DNA of 64,000 nucleotides from Candidatus Sulfopaludibacter sp. SbA3 (GTDB lineage Bacteria; Pseudomonadota; Alphaproteobacteria; Caulobacterales; Hyphomonadaceae). The stretch covers positions 17,900-81,899 of the forward strand of contig CAMEDD010000007.1 in NCBI GenBank assembly GCA_945913285.1, in the 5' to 3' direction. The position numbers and the translations under genes were made by a program. This document shows positions 1-9,002 of this stretch, one piece after another. Below the pieces are notes generated by a model that saw only the letters and a list, made by a program, of their open reading frames with translations, made no database searches and was not told the origin of the DNA. Positions within the stretch are counted from its first letter, which is position 1; each line of letters begins with the position of its first letter.

Positions 1-2
1 GT

Positions 3-737
3 TTCCGTGCGCCATCGATCCAGGGCCGTATCCTGTTCGGTGACGTGGTCACGACGGCCGATTCGGAAATCCTCGACAGCTATGAAGCCGGCGTCAAAAC
101 GACGATGCTGGACGGCCGCCTTGATGCCAACGTCGCGGTCTATGCCTACACGGTCGAAGACCTGCAGCTCACCGCCATCGGCGGCGCCGGCAACTTCAAC
201 CAGCTGCTCAACGCCGAAGAGGGCAAAGGCTACGGGTTCGAAGCCGATGTCCGCGCACTTCTCTCCGAGAACCTCGCCTTCAGCGCGGGCCTTTCCTACA
301 ACAACACCGAGATCGACGATGCAGGCCTGACGGCCGGCGTCTGCGGCTCGCCCTGCACCGTGCGCGATCCGATCGACCTTGTTACCGGCGGCGCCCTGAT
401 CGACGGCAACCCGTTCCCGCAAGCGCCGGAATGGATCGGCAACTTTGCCTTAGACTACACCCGCGACTGGCGCGGCGGCGAAATCTTCGCCTCCACCGAC
501 TGGTCCTACCGATCTGACTCGAACATCTTCCTCTACGAGTCGACCGAGTTCACGGCGGAAGGCCGCTGGGAAGGCGGCGCCGCCATTGGCTACCGCAAGG
601 GTCCCTGGTCCGGTAAAGCTTTTGTCCGTAACCTGACTGACGAAATCGGCACGGTCTCGGCCATCGACTTCAACAACCTGACCGGTATCTTCAACCAGCC
701 CCGCATCTACGGCATCGAGCTCGGCTGGGCGCTGTAA
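3..737 (+). CDS. TonB-dependent outer-membrane receptor, C-terminal part (5' end outside window)
   Basis: This is the end of an outer-membrane beta-barrel receptor that imports siderophores or other large nutrients using TonB energy. The frame is open from the window edge. The first visible residues (FRAPSIQGR) are the motif common in the barrel of this family, and SYEAGVKT follows, another hallmark. Alternating hydrophobic strands continue to the stop, and the last strand ends in GWAL; most family members end in an aromatic residue, so the terminal Leu is slightly unusual. Only about 244 residues are present, so the plug domain, signal peptide and substrate cannot be judged. It is followed by a long palindrome that may end the transcript. 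Confidence 0.88.
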   Translation, partial: FRAPSIQGRILFGDVVTTADSEILDSYEAGVKTTMLDGRLDANVAVYAYTVEDLQLTAIGGAGNFNQLLNAEEGKGYGFEADVRALLSENLAFSAGLSYNNTEIDDAGLTAGVCGSPCTVRDPIDLVTGGALIDGNPFPQAPEWIGNFALDYTRDWRGGEIFASTDWSYRSDSNIFLYESTEFTAEGRWEGGAAIGYRKGPWSGKAFVRNLTDEIGTVSAIDFNNLTGIFNQPRIYGIELGWAL

Positions 738-748
738 GACCGACCTCC

Positions 749-774
749 CCCCTCTCCCGCGCGCGGGAGAGGGG
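749..774. repeat. Perfect 26-bp GC-rich palindrome, probable dispersed intergenic repeat or terminator hairpin
   Basis: Positions 749-774 read the same on both strands, with arms of C-rich CCCCTCTCCCGCG type, just 12 bases after the receptor stop. A GGGGGCGAGGGCCCTCG tail follows. There is no T-tract. Similar C-rich/G-rich palindromes are scattered between genes in many proteobacteria, so this is probably a repeat copy that also acts as a 3' hairpin. No second copy was seen in the window. The rest of 775-937 shows no gene. Confidence 0.6.
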
Positions 775-937
775 CCGGGGGCGAGGGCCCTCGAACTGGA
801 TGCGTGGGCCGATTAAATCCGCGCGCCAAAAAACAAAATTCCTTTGAAACAAGCGGCCAGCGGCCGCTGCATTTGGCCGTTGGTGCCGCGCGCGCTAACC
901 CTTGCCGCCCCCCGCGGCGCATGGCAAATCCGGGCGC

Positions 938-1822
938 ATGCCCGACACGCTCTCCTCCGTCCCGAGCCTCTATGCCAACGCGCCGGCCAGCGTGAGCTTC
1001 AAGAAGCTGCGCAAGCGCCTCGTGCGCGGCGCTCAAGAAGTGATCGACACCTACGGGCTGATCGACCGGCGCGCCGTTGAGGCGGGGGACAAGCTGCGCC
1101 CGAAATGGCTCGTCTGTCTCTCCGGCGGCAAGGATTCCTACGGACTGCTCACGGTGCTGATGGACCTCGCCTGGCAAGGCTCCCTGCCGGTGGACCTCAT
1201 CGCCTGCAATCTCGACCAGGGCCAGCCGGGCTTTCCGAAACACGTGCTGCCGGACTGGCTCGCCTCCATCGGGGTGCCGCACCGGATCATCACCGAGGAC
1301 ACTTATTCCATCGTCACCGAAAAGGTCGAAGCCGGGCGTACCTATTGCTCCATGTGCTCACGCCTGCGCCGGGGCATCCTCTACCGCGTCGCGCGCGAGG
1401 AAGGCTGCGAGGCGATTGTGCTCGGGCACCACCGCGATGACGCCCTCGAGACCTTCATGATGAACCTAGTCCATGGCGGCCGCCTCGCCGCGATGCCGCC
1501 GAAGCTACTCAACGATGAGGGCGACGTGATGGTCTTCCGCCCCCTGATCACCGCCGCCGAGGCCGACCTCGCAAAGTTCGCCGAGGCGATGGCCTTCCCG
1601 ATCATCCCCTGCAATCTCTGCGGCAGCCAGGACGGCCTGCAGCGCGTCGCGATGAAACACCTGCTCGAGGAGTGGGAACGCAAGAAGCCGGGCGTCCGCC
1701 AGGTCATGGCCAACGCCCTCGCGAATGTCCGCCCCAGCCATCTGCACGATGCCCGCGTTTTTGACTTCGCAGGCCTTGTCCCCGGCGGGAGCGGTGAGCA
1801 CGATCCGAACGTGCCGTTCTGA
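938..1822 (+). CDS. ttcA: tRNA 2-thiocytidine biosynthesis protein TtcA
   Basis: TtcA is a cytoplasmic ATP-dependent enzyme that puts sulfur on C32 of certain tRNAs using an Fe-S cluster. The 294-residue product has the PP-loop SGGKDS at about residues 62-67, the CxxC pair CSMC followed by SRLRRGILY, the GHHRDD motif and the CNLCGSQ segment, all diagnostic. The start is placed at the ATG at 938; an in-frame TTG at 902 would only add residues that do not resemble the family. No strong ribosome site is visible. It is not obviously in an operon with the receptor upstream. Confidence 0.93.
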   Translation: MPDTLSSVPSLYANAPASVSFKKLRKRLVRGAQEVIDTYGLIDRRAVEAGDKLRPKWLVCLSGGKDSYGLLTVLMDLAWQGSLPVDLIACNLDQGQPGFPKHVLPDWLASIGVPHRIITEDTYSIVTEKVEAGRTYCSMCSRLRRGILYRVAREEGCEAIVLGHHRDDALETFMMNLVHGGRLAAMPPKLLNDEGDVMVFRPLITAAEADLAKFAEAMAFPIIPCNLCGSQDGLQRVAMKHLLEEWERKKPGVRQVMANALANVRPSHLHDARVFDFAGLVPGGSGEHDPNVPF

Positions 1823-1882
1823 CCCCCTTAACCTGATAGCCCTTGTCTTGCCTAGACAGCGTAGGATTTCAAAGGGCGACAC

Positions 1883-2224
1883 ATGCTGCTTGTGACCCTG
1901 TCGCATCTTGTGAACGTGATTGTCGTCACGATCATCCAGCTTTTGATCTTCCAGAACCATCCGGCGATGACCGGCGTGTACGGACCAGATACGCCCGCAC
2001 GGCGAATTCTAACTTACATTTATGCGACGATCGCGCTCGCTGCCCAGTTTGCCTTTGGCCAGCCGGACCTGTCTATCTGCATCGCGGCGGTTCTGTTCCC
2101 GTTGCAGTTCGCCTACAAACTTGCAACGCTGGTCGCGGTCGGGCCGAGAAATCCGGTGGTCATCAACAACCTCGCGATCGCCGCCGTGCATGCCATGTCG
2201 CTGGTAGCCCTGATCCTGGCTTGA
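1883..2224 (+). CDS. Small integral membrane protein of unknown function
   Basis: A 113-residue protein with about four hydrophobic segments: near the N-terminus (VNVIVVTIIQLLIF), about residues 42-60, about 64-85, and the C-terminus (AAVHAMSLVALILA). A good ribosome site (AAAGGG) sits just before the ATG. It follows ttcA by 60 bases on the same strand and converges on an exported protein whose stop is 10 bases beyond its own. I do not recognise the family. The layout suggests a four-helix inner-membrane protein. Confidence 0.75.
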   Translation: MLLVTLSHLVNVIVVTIIQLLIFQNHPAMTGVYGPDTPARRILTYIYATIALAAQFAFGQPDLSICIAAVLFPLQFAYKLATLVAVGPRNPVVINNLAIAAVHAMSLVALILA

Positions 2225-2234
2225 ACAGCGGCGC

Positions 2235-2948
2235 TCAGCTTCCGGTTTCAAGTACCAACGTATACGGAATGAAAATTTCCAGCTCCAGTGGCCCGGAAGG
2301 CTGCGTAACAATCCGGTTCTCGAGGCCTGTCAGCGTGACCGACGAACCCGTCATGCCGAAGAGCGTTCTGAGGCTGGCGACTTCCTTGGCGATGTCTGCG
2401 ATCAGGTCCGCGCGGTGCTTGGTCACGTCGCGCGCGCCGATGAATTGCTCATCACCCAGATAGGCTTCCGAACGCCCCTCGATCTTGATCGTGTTCACGA
2501 AGTCCTCGGCCCGCCCCACCAGTTTTTCAAATGACTCGCCCTCGCGCGTGTCTACGCTCAGCGTCAGGGTGAAGCGTCCGGTTCCATTATAGTCCGAGGC
2601 ATAGATGTCCGTGAACAGAACGGTTTCGATATCGGCTGTCGAGCTTCCCAGCTTGCCACCGGAAAGATCAATGCCGTCTGCCTGCGCCGCCTTAGACTTC
2701 AGCCGCTTGAACATCGTTTCGAGTTCCTGCTGGCGCTCGCCCTCGTCCCGAGTCGCGCTCTGGAAGGTGACAGCGACCAGCACGAAGTCTGCCGGAATGC
2801 GCCGGTAGACAGCCGGCGCGCTGCGCATGGCGCTCGCGTCCACGCGGTTCGCGGTGACGATCATCCGCTCCATGCCCTGCGCCGAAGCGAGCCCGGCCGG
2901 AGCTGCAACGATAAGCGACAAGGCCAGAACTGCTGATCTGAAACACAT
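2235..2948 (-). CDS. Exported protein of unknown function, possibly distantly SIMPL/DUF541-like
   Basis: A 237-residue protein with a clear Sec signal peptide (cleavage expected after AGLASA, about residue 23), so probably periplasmic. A strong site GGGAGG precedes the ATG. After the signal comes MERMIVTANRVDAS, then alternating strand and helix patterns with many charged residues. The opening MIVTANR and the helix rich in K/E resemble periplasmic SIMPL-domain proteins, but I cannot confirm the family. It sits alone between convergent and divergent neighbours. Confidence 0.75.
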   Translation of the reverse strand: MCFRSAVLALSLIVAAPAGLASAQGMERMIVTANRVDASAMRSAPAVYRRIPADFVLVAVTFQSATRDEGERQQELETMFKRLKSKAAQADGIDLSGGKLGSSTADIETVLFTDIYASDYNGTGRFTLTLSVDTREGESFEKLVGRAEDFVNTIKIEGRSEAYLGDEQFIGARDVTKHRADLIADIAKEVASLRTLFGMTGSSVTLTGLENRIVTQPSGPLELEIFIPYTLVLETGS

Positions 2949-3028
2949 TTCAGGTACCTCCCTCTAGTGACGCTACGCTCCACCAGACCCGAAGCGCTGT
3001 CAATCGGCGCGGGGATATGCTGAACCCG

Positions 3029-3064
3029 AAAAAAAAGCGCGCGGAGCTTTCACCCCACGCGCCT
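3029..3064 (-). terminator. Rho-independent terminator of the acyl-CoA dehydrogenase gene
   Basis: On the minus strand, about 24 bases after the acyl-CoA dehydrogenase stop, a GCGCG...CGCGC stem (loop about 14 bases) runs straight into a run of eight T residues (3036 down to 3029). The T-run makes intrinsic termination likely although the stem is short. Confidence 0.65.
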
Positions 3065-3087
3065 TCGATTTTATGCCGTTTCCGGAC

Positions 3088-4389
3088 TTACTTGCGCCAG
3101 ATGGCGGCGAGGGCCGGGTCTTCGACACCGCCTTCATACTTGCGCAGCTCATGGCGGCCGACCACCATGTGGTGGACTTCGTCCGGACCGTCAGCGAGAC
3201 GCAAGGTGCGCTGGCTGGCATACATCCGGGCGAGCGGCGTCCATTGCGACACACCGGTTGCACCGTGGATCTGGATTGCCTCGTCGATGATCTTGCAGAC
3301 GCGCTCGGGCACCATGGCCTTGACCATAGAAATCCAGATGCGGGCCTCTTTGTTGCCGAGGACGTCCATCGCTTTGGCGGCTTTCAGAACCATCATGCGC
3401 ATCGCTTCGATCTCGATACGGGCGCGGCTGATAATCTCGGTGTTGCCGCCGAGTTTCGCCAGCGGCTTGCCGAAGGCTTCGCGCGACAGGCCGCGGATGC
3501 ACATCAGGTCGAGGGCGCGTTCGGCCTGGCCGATTGAGCGCATGCAGTGGTGGATACGGCCCGGGCCGAGGCGCAGCTGCGAAATCTCGAAGCCGCGGCC
3601 TTCGCCGAGCAGCATGTTTTCTTTCGGCACACGGACGTTCTCGAATCGCAGGTGCATGTGGCCGTGCGGGGCATCCGGCTCGCCAAACACGTGCATCGGG
3701 CCGACGATCGTCACGCCGGGATGCGGCAGCGGCACGAGGACCTGGCTCTGCTGGCGGTTGACGTCCGGGCCGTTGTTCGAACGGCACATCACGATCATGA
3801 TGCGGCAGCGCGGATCGCCGGCGCCGGAGGCGTAATACTTCTCGCCGTTCAGTACGTATTCGTCGCCGACGAGTTCGCATTTCATCGACACGTTCTTGGC
3901 GTCCGAAGAGGCCATGTGCGGCTCGGTCATCACATAGGCCGAGCGGATCTTGCCTTCGAGCAGCGGCTTCAGCCACTTCTCTTTCTGGGCCGGCGTGCCG
4001 ACGCGCTCGAGCACTTCCATGTTGCCGGTGTCCGGCGCCGAGCAGTTCATCGTCTCGGAGGCCATCGGGTTCTTGCCGAGCTCGGCTGCGATATAGGCAT
4101 AGTCGAGGTTCGACAGGCCTTCGCCGGTTTCGGCGTCCGGCAGGAAGAAGTTCCAGAGACCCTGCTTCTTGGCTTCGTCCTTGGCCTTCTCGAGGCATTC
4201 GAGCTGGCCCGGCGCATAGGTCCAGATGTTCGGATTGCCCTCGCCGAGGCGGTGGAACTCCACGCTCATCGGGTTGACCGTTTCGGCGATGAATTTCTTC
4301 ACGTGCTCGAAAAGCGGGCGGACGGACTCCGACATGCGCAGATCGTTCAGATCGGCCTCAGCGTCGGGGGTGCGTTGTGTATCAGGCAT
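3088..4389 (-). CDS. Acyl-CoA dehydrogenase (ACAD10/11-like subfamily)
   Basis: A flavoenzyme that oxidises acyl-CoA at the alpha-beta bond. The 433-residue product has the usual order: an all-alpha N-terminal domain, a beta domain with YVMTEPHMASSDA and NGEKYYASGAG (FAD and substrate contacts), and a C-terminal helical domain with AIQIHGATGVSQ and LADGPDEVHH. This pattern resembles the ACAD10/ACAD11 group rather than short-chain enzymes. The start is the ATG at 4389, preceded by GGGAGAGGAA; the frame stays open further upstream but has no family similarity there. It is transcribed alone, with a terminator downstream. Confidence 0.92.
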   Translation of the reverse strand: MPDTQRTPDAEADLNDLRMSESVRPLFEHVKKFIAETVNPMSVEFHRLGEGNPNIWTYAPGQLECLEKAKDEAKKQGLWNFFLPDAETGEGLSNLDYAYIAAELGKNPMASETMNCSAPDTGNMEVLERVGTPAQKEKWLKPLLEGKIRSAYVMTEPHMASSDAKNVSMKCELVGDEYVLNGEKYYASGAGDPRCRIMIVMCRSNNGPDVNRQQSQVLVPLPHPGVTIVGPMHVFGEPDAPHGHMHLRFENVRVPKENMLLGEGRGFEISQLRLGPGRIHHCMRSIGQAERALDLMCIRGLSREAFGKPLAKLGGNTEIISRARIEIEAMRMMVLKAAKAMDVLGNKEARIWISMVKAMVPERVCKIIDEAIQIHGATGVSQWTPLARMYASQRTLRLADGPDEVHHMVVGRHELRKYEGGVEDPALAAIWRK

Positions 4390-4519
4390 GGGTCTGGTTC
4401 CTCTCCCAAAGTTTAGATTTTCTGCTTGTCTTGACGAGCAGGTTAACTGACGCACCGGGGGGCGCGCAATTTCTTTCTGGACCTCGCGCCGGCGGCGGGA
4501 CTCGGCTAGAGCCCGCGGC

Positions 4520-5278
4520 ATGAGCCCCGTTTCGGCCCTCGTGATCCTTGTCACCGTGCTGGTGACGGCGTTCATTTCCGGCATCTTCGGCATGGCCGGC
4601 GGGCTGATCCTCATGGGCGTTCTGGCCGCCCTTCTGCCGGTGGCGACTGCGATGATCGTCCACGGCGTGGTCCAGATGGTCTCGAATGGCTACCGGGCGT
4701 TCCTGTGGCGCAAGTATATCGACTGGCGTGTTTTCCGGCGCTACGCACTCGGCTCGCTCGCGGCTTTGGGCCTGTTGTTGCTGGTAGCCTGGCGGCCCGA
4801 GGCGCGCGCCGTCTACCTGCTGCTTGCCCTCACCTCGATGCTGGTCTGGCTGCCCAGGGGCTGGCTCAGCCTGGACATACTCAAGCGAGGCCAGGCGGAA
4901 CTTGCGGGTTTTGCCGTGCAGGCCCTGAATACGCTGGGGGGTGTCGCGGGACCCCTGTTGGACATCTTTTTCGTTGCGACCCCCATGGACCGGCGTGCGA
5001 TTGTCGCCACCAAGGCGGTTACGCAGGTGCTCGCCCATCTTGTGAAGATCGGGTTCTGGAGCGTTCCGTTGATCGCGGCTGGTGGGGCCGGCGGCAACGC
5101 GGCTCTCTGGCCGCCCCTGTGGTTTTTTGGGCTGGCGATTCCGCTGTCGATGATCGGCACCACCTTCGGCGGCAAGCTGCTCGAGCGCATGAGCGATGTC
5201 GATTTCAAGCGGGCGATGAAATGGCTGGTCACCGCCATTGGCGCGGCGATGCTGCTGAAGGCGGCGGGCTGGCTTTAG
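4520..5278 (+). CDS. TauE/SafE (TSUP) family membrane permease
   Basis: An inner-membrane transporter family moving sulfite, organosulfonates or other anions; the substrate here is unknown. The 252-residue protein begins with a hydrophobic helix containing the typical GIFGMAGGLILMG turn, and a second half-repeat carries FGLAIPLSMIGTTFGGKLLERM, matching the two-fold repeat of the family. About seven or eight membrane segments are seen. It is divergent from the acyl-CoA dehydrogenase and precedes a LysR regulator by 120 bases, which may or may not control it. Confidence 0.87.
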   Translation: MSPVSALVILVTVLVTAFISGIFGMAGGLILMGVLAALLPVATAMIVHGVVQMVSNGYRAFLWRKYIDWRVFRRYALGSLAALGLLLLVAWRPEARAVYLLLALTSMLVWLPRGWLSLDILKRGQAELAGFAVQALNTLGGVAGPLLDIFFVATPMDRRAIVATKAVTQVLAHLVKIGFWSVPLIAAGGAGGNAALWPPLWFFGLAIPLSMIGTTFGGKLLERMSDVDFKRAMKWLVTAIGAAMLLKAAGWL

Positions 5279-5366
5279 CACGGCTGGCATGCGCGATACT
5301 CCACTCCCCTGACTGGTTATGCCTCAGCCTCGACTATTCGGCTACTTTATCTTATGAAGAAGCCGC

Positions 5367-5381
5367 ATCACGCTCCGTGAT
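5367..5381. promoter_or_regulatory. LysR-type operator (ATC-N9-GAT palindrome)
   Basis: ATCACG and CGTGAT flank CTC, giving a perfect palindrome of the form ATC-N9-GAT, which also satisfies the general LysR rule T-N11-A. It lies 18 bases before the LysR start codon, the place expected for autoregulation. The NodD/NahR-like group to which the adjacent regulator belongs is known to use ATC-N9-GAT half-sites. Confidence 0.6.
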
Positions 5382-5398
5382 ACCAAGGCGCGTCCTAT

Positions 5399-6292
5399 AT
5401 GAACCTGCGATCCCTCGATCTGAACCTCTTGCCCGTTCTGGAAGCGGTGTATGCGGAGCGTAGCCTGACGCGGGCGAGCGAGACTTTGCACATCACCCAG
5501 CCGGCCGTGAGCAACGCGCTTGCCCGGCTGCGGCTGCATTTCGAAGACCCGCTATTCGTGCGCGAAGGGCGCGGCGTGAAGCCGACCGCGATGGCCGAAG
5601 CGCTGATGCCGGCGGTGCGCGACGCGCTCGACCGGCTGCGGGCGGGCCTCGAGCCGCGTTCGGAATTCGACCCTGCGCGCTCAACCCGTGTGTTCAACAT
5701 CTCGGCGCGCGATGCCTCGGCCTCCATGCTGGTGCCGCCGGTGGCGCGCAAGCTGGAGGCGGTGGCCCCTGGCCTCAGGATCGCCTGGAGCCAGATCGAC
5801 CGGGCGGCAATCTCCACGGAGCTCGCTTCCGGGCGCCTCGACCTTGCCGTCGATGTGCCGGACCTGCGCGGCGCCAACATGGAGCGTGAGGTTCTGTTCG
5901 CAACGCCTTATGCCTGCATGCTGGCGCCGGGTCATCCATTTGCGGACAAGAAGCTGACGGCGGAGCGCTTCTTTGCGCTTCGCCACATCGCCGTCTCCAG
6001 CCGCCGCGAAGGGCGCAGCCTTGTAGAAGAAGTGGCGCGCGCGGCGGGCGGGCGGATCACGCCGGCGCTGCGTTTGCCGCATCATCAGCCTGCCATCGAG
6101 GCTGTGCGCCAGACGCAGCTGGCCCTCGTCGCGCCGCGCCCGATGGCGGAGGCGTCCGGCCTCGTGGTGCGTGACCTGCCGATTCCCGCACCGATGCTGG
6201 CCAGCCTGCTCTACTGGCGGCGGGAAAACTCCGAAGACCCCGCGCTGAGCTGGCTGCGCGGCGTGTTCGCGCAGATCGCCAAGGGGATGTGA
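5399..6292 (+). CDS. LysR-family transcriptional regulator (NodD/NahR-like branch)
   Basis: A 297-residue DNA-binding regulator. Residues about 1-65 form the winged helix-turn-helix (LDLNLLPVLEAVYAERS, then TQPAVSNALARLR), with the DLNLL opening typical of the NodD/NahR/LeuO branch. The rest is a periplasmic-binding-protein-like effector domain. The inducer is unknown. The gene converges on the antiporter gene, with 13 bases between the stops. The operator-like palindrome just before its ATG suggests autoregulation; the TauE permease upstream is the nearest candidate partner. Confidence 0.92.
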   Translation: MNLRSLDLNLLPVLEAVYAERSLTRASETLHITQPAVSNALARLRLHFEDPLFVREGRGVKPTAMAEALMPAVRDALDRLRAGLEPRSEFDPARSTRVFNISARDASASMLVPPVARKLEAVAPGLRIAWSQIDRAAISTELASGRLDLAVDVPDLRGANMEREVLFATPYACMLAPGHPFADKKLTAERFFALRHIAVSSRREGRSLVEEVARAAGGRITPALRLPHHQPAIEAVRQTQLALVAPRPMAEASGLVVRDLPIPAPMLASLLYWRRENSEDPALSWLRGVFAQIAKGM

Positions 6293-6305
6293 GAGGGTAA
6301 GCCTC

Positions 6306-8054
6306 TCACGCCTTCCGGTATTCCTCGTCACGGGCCTGGGCGATCCGGTCACGGACGGTTTCAGTGTCATAACCGAAGACTTCCAATGCGAACTGGACCA
6401 TCTGTAGGCCGGACTCGATGGCCTCGGGTACGACATGGTTGGCGCCCGCTTCGGTGAGGCGGGCCATGTGCTCGCCGTCATGCGCGCGGGCGAGCACGGT
6501 GAGGTCCGGACGAACCGCGAGGGCGGCACGTACCATCGCCTCGGCGCGTTCGGGATCGTCCACCGTGACGATCAGCATAGCCGCCCGGGCGATACCTGAG
6601 GCATTGAGGAATTCGGCGCGGGCCGCGTCGCCGACATAGGCGTGCAAGCCGTCCTTGCGGGCGATGCGGATCTTGTCCGGCTCCCGGTCGAGCGCAAGGA
6701 TGGCGGCTTCCTCATCTGCCAGCAGGCGCGCGACCGACTGTCCGACGCGGCCATAGCCCGCGAGGATGACATGGCCGGTGAGGTGTTCGAGATCCATCTG
6801 TTGCGGCAGGCCGCTCTCGCCGCCCCGGCGATGCGCGAGCCGGCGGCCGAGCTGGCCGAGCAGCGGTGTCAGCAGCATCGAGAGCCCCGCCACCGCCGAG
6901 GCGAAAACGGCCGGCGCTTCGGGGATCGCATCGGCTGCCCGGGCGGCGGTGAGGATGACGAAGGCAAACTCGCCGGCGGGCGCGAGCAACAGGGCCGCTT
7001 CCAGCGAGAGCGGATGACTGCCCGCAAACAGCCGGCAGGCCGCATAGGCGATGACGACCTTCACCGCGACAAGCGCGGTCAGCGCGAGCATGATCCAGCC
7101 GAACTGAGCGGCGATGACCGGCAGGTTGAGGCTCATACCGACGGTGATGAAGAAAAGGCCCAGCAGGAGGCCCTTGAAGGGCTCAAGATCCACTTCGGTC
7201 TGGTGCTTGAACTCGGTCTCACCGACGAGCAGCCCCGCGAGGAACGCGCCCAGTGCGAGCGACAGGCCGGCGCTGTAGGTGATCGCGGCGGCGCCCACCA
7301 CGGTGAGCAGGGTCAGCGCCATCAGGAAGTCACGGCCCCCACTGGCGGCGGCAAGACGGAACACGCTGCCGAGCAGATAGTTGCCGATGGCCCAGATGAT
7401 CACGAGGGCGATGAAGCCGCGCACGAGGGCGTCGAGCAGGACGCCCGCCATGTTCGCGTCGGTCTTCAGGGCGGCGAAGCCGACGAAGATCAGGATGGGC
7501 GCAACGAGGATGTCCTGGAACAGGAGAACGCCGAGCGCGGCGCGCCCGACCGGCTGGGCGGCGCGCTTCTCCTCGACAAGGAGCTGCATGACGATAGCGG
7601 TGGACGAGAGCGCCAGCGCCAAGCCGAGGATCATCGCGATGGGAAGGTCGAGGCCGACGGCAATGGCGACGCCCGCGATGGCGACGGCGCTGAGCGCGGA
7701 CTGCAGGCCGCCGGCGCCGAGCACGACGCGGCGCAGCGCCCAGAGTTTCTCGAAGGAGAACTCGACACCCAGAAGGAACAAAAGGAACAGCACGCCGAGT
7801 TCGGCAAACGGCAGCGCCGCTTCGGCCGAGGAGATCGAGAAAAACTCCAGCACCGGCGTGTCCTGCGCGAGACGGCCGAGCGCAAACGGGCCGAGCGCCA
7901 GGCCCGCCAGGATGAAGCCAATGACGGCAGGCACTTTCAGCCAGCGCATCGCGGGCACGAGTATGCCGGCGGCGATGAGGAAGACGAGCAGGTCCTTGAT
8001 CAGCGTCGGGCTGGGGCCGTGGCCGGCGGTGGTGTTCTCGATGATCTGTTCCAT
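6306..8054 (-). CDS. Monovalent cation:proton antiporter-2 (KefB/KefC-like)
   Basis: A 582-residue inner-membrane K+ (or Na+)/H+ exchanger of the CPA2 family. The first about 390 residues hold some twelve membrane helices, with LGVEFSFEKLW and ALALSSTAIVMQLL marking the exchanger core. From about residue 415 a RCK/TrkA-N domain follows with the nucleotide-binding GYGRVGQSVARLLADE motif and a D-rich strand (ILALDREPDK). AGGAGG precedes the ATG. Kup and CorA genes lie elsewhere in the window, but nothing links them. The same-strand XRE gene is 165 bases upstream. Confidence 0.93.
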   Translation of the reverse strand: MEQIIENTTAGHGPSPTLIKDLLVFLIAAGILVPAMRWLKVPAVIGFILAGLALGPFALGRLAQDTPVLEFFSISSAEAALPFAELGVLFLLFLLGVEFSFEKLWALRRVVLGAGGLQSALSAVAIAGVAIAVGLDLPIAMILGLALALSSTAIVMQLLVEEKRAAQPVGRAALGVLLFQDILVAPILIFVGFAALKTDANMAGVLLDALVRGFIALVIIWAIGNYLLGSVFRLAAASGGRDFLMALTLLTVVGAAAITYSAGLSLALGAFLAGLLVGETEFKHQTEVDLEPFKGLLLGLFFITVGMSLNLPVIAAQFGWIMLALTALVAVKVVIAYAACRLFAGSHPLSLEAALLLAPAGEFAFVILTAARAADAIPEAPAVFASAVAGLSMLLTPLLGQLGRRLAHRRGGESGLPQQMDLEHLTGHVILAGYGRVGQSVARLLADEEAAILALDREPDKIRIARKDGLHAYVGDAARAEFLNASGIARAAMLIVTVDDPERAEAMVRAALAVRPDLTVLARAHDGEHMARLTEAGANHVVPEAIESGLQMVQFALEVFGYDTETVRDRIAQARDEEYRKA

Positions 8055-8219
8055 GCCCGCCTCCTTTGCCTGCTAATTCGCCGCCGATGCATTTGTGACA
8101 ATCACCCTAGGCGACGAAGGAATCGCCTGTCAGCCCCTCATACTGTGATGCGTGCGTCAATTCTCGTCCGCGCCTTGATATCCGTCAGGACGAGGGTTGA
8201 TGCGGGCATGGTGCAGGCG

Positions 8220-8447
8220 TCAGGGGTTGGGGCTGGTGACCACGTCGAAGTCGAGCAGGTCGCCCGGCTTGCAGTCGAGCGCCTCGCAGAGCTTGCCGAG
8301 CGTTTCGAAGCGGACGCCTTTGACCTTGCCCGAGCGGATCAAGGAGAGGTTCGCCTCGGTGATGCCGATGGCGGCCGCGAGGTCCTTCGCCTTCATCTTG
8401 CGGCGGGCGAGCATGACGTCGAGCGTGACGATGATATCGCGCGGCAT
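8220..8447 (-). CDS. XRE/Cro-family helix-turn-helix regulator (YozG-like)
   Basis: A 75-residue protein that is almost only a helix-turn-helix: MKAKDLAAAIGITEANLS supplies the two helices and GKLCEALDCKPGDLLDF is the typical last helix of the small YozG-type regulators. Its ATG overlaps the stop of the upstream DUF2975 gene by one base (TGATG), so translation is probably coupled. Pairs of DUF2975 membrane protein plus small XRE protein are common; the regulator probably binds the palindrome before the pair. Confidence 0.9.
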   Translation of the reverse strand: MPRDIIVTLDVMLARRKMKAKDLAAAIGITEANLSLIRSGKVKGVRFETLGKLCEALDCKPGDLLDFDVVTSPNP

Positions 8448-8965
8448 CAGATGATCTGATCACTGTCGGTCTTGATGCGGATACCTTCGGCGAAAACGTG
8501 CGTGAGGCCGAGGATGACAAAGCCCATTGCGCCGGTGCCGAAGGCGAGATCGTTGACTTCCCAAAGAATGCCGCGCCCGCTCTCCTGCACCCAGCTGAGC
8601 ACGGTCGGCACGACGATAGCGCTGGTTGCGGCGGCCCAGACGAGGCCAATGCCCGCACTGCGCAGCGTCTTGAGATTGCGCCGTGTGAACACCTCGCCTT
8701 CGCTCGTGCGGCTGAACAGGCCGGCGAAGTCTCCGAGCACCCCGATGAAGATGAGCGCAGGCGAATTGACCAGAAGAGCAATCAGAAACGCGTTGAGGAC
8801 ATCCGTCCAGTTCTCCTGCGTGACGATGCGCGTGCCGACCTTTGCAGCTATGTCGGCCCCAACAGAGCCGAGCAGCATCACGAGCAGAACGATGGCCGCG
8901 ACGGCGAGCCCACTGGTCTGCGTCAGCTTCTCTTCGGCGCCGCCGGGCGTTTCGGACTGGGTCAT
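8447..8965 (-). CDS. DUF2975 family membrane protein
   Basis: A 172-residue inner-membrane protein with four hydrophobic segments: about residues 20-42, 58-82, 108-130 and 145-165. The start is the ATG at 8965, which has AGGAG eight bases before it; an open frame further upstream runs through the promoter and is rejected. The DUF2975 family has no assigned biochemical role but nearly always accompanies a small XRE regulator, as here, with a one-base overlap. The pair looks like a self-regulated membrane stress or signalling unit. Confidence 0.85.
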   Translation of the reverse strand: MTQSETPGGAEEKLTQTSGLAVAAIVLLVMLLGSVGADIAAKVGTRIVTQENWTDVLNAFLIALLVNSPALIFIGVLGDFAGLFSRTSEGEVFTRRNLKTLRSAGIGLVWAAATSAIVVPTVLSWVQESGRGILWEVNDLAFGTGAMGFVILGLTHVFAEGIRIKTDSDQII

Positions 8966-9002
8966 GCGAGGTCTCCTGTTCTGGAGACTGCTTAAACTTA
9001 AA

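Noticed and set aside
3547..4416. 289-residue plus-strand open frame over the acyl-CoA dehydrogenase
   Set aside because: Antisense shadow rich in Val/Arg/His without any domain; the dehydrogenase motifs are on the minus strand.
6642..8459. 605-residue open frame on the plus strand opposite the KefB-like antiporter
   Set aside because: Its translation is a low-complexity Arg/Glu/Gly/Asp mix, the normal antisense shadow of a GC-rich membrane-protein gene, and the minus strand has full family motifs.
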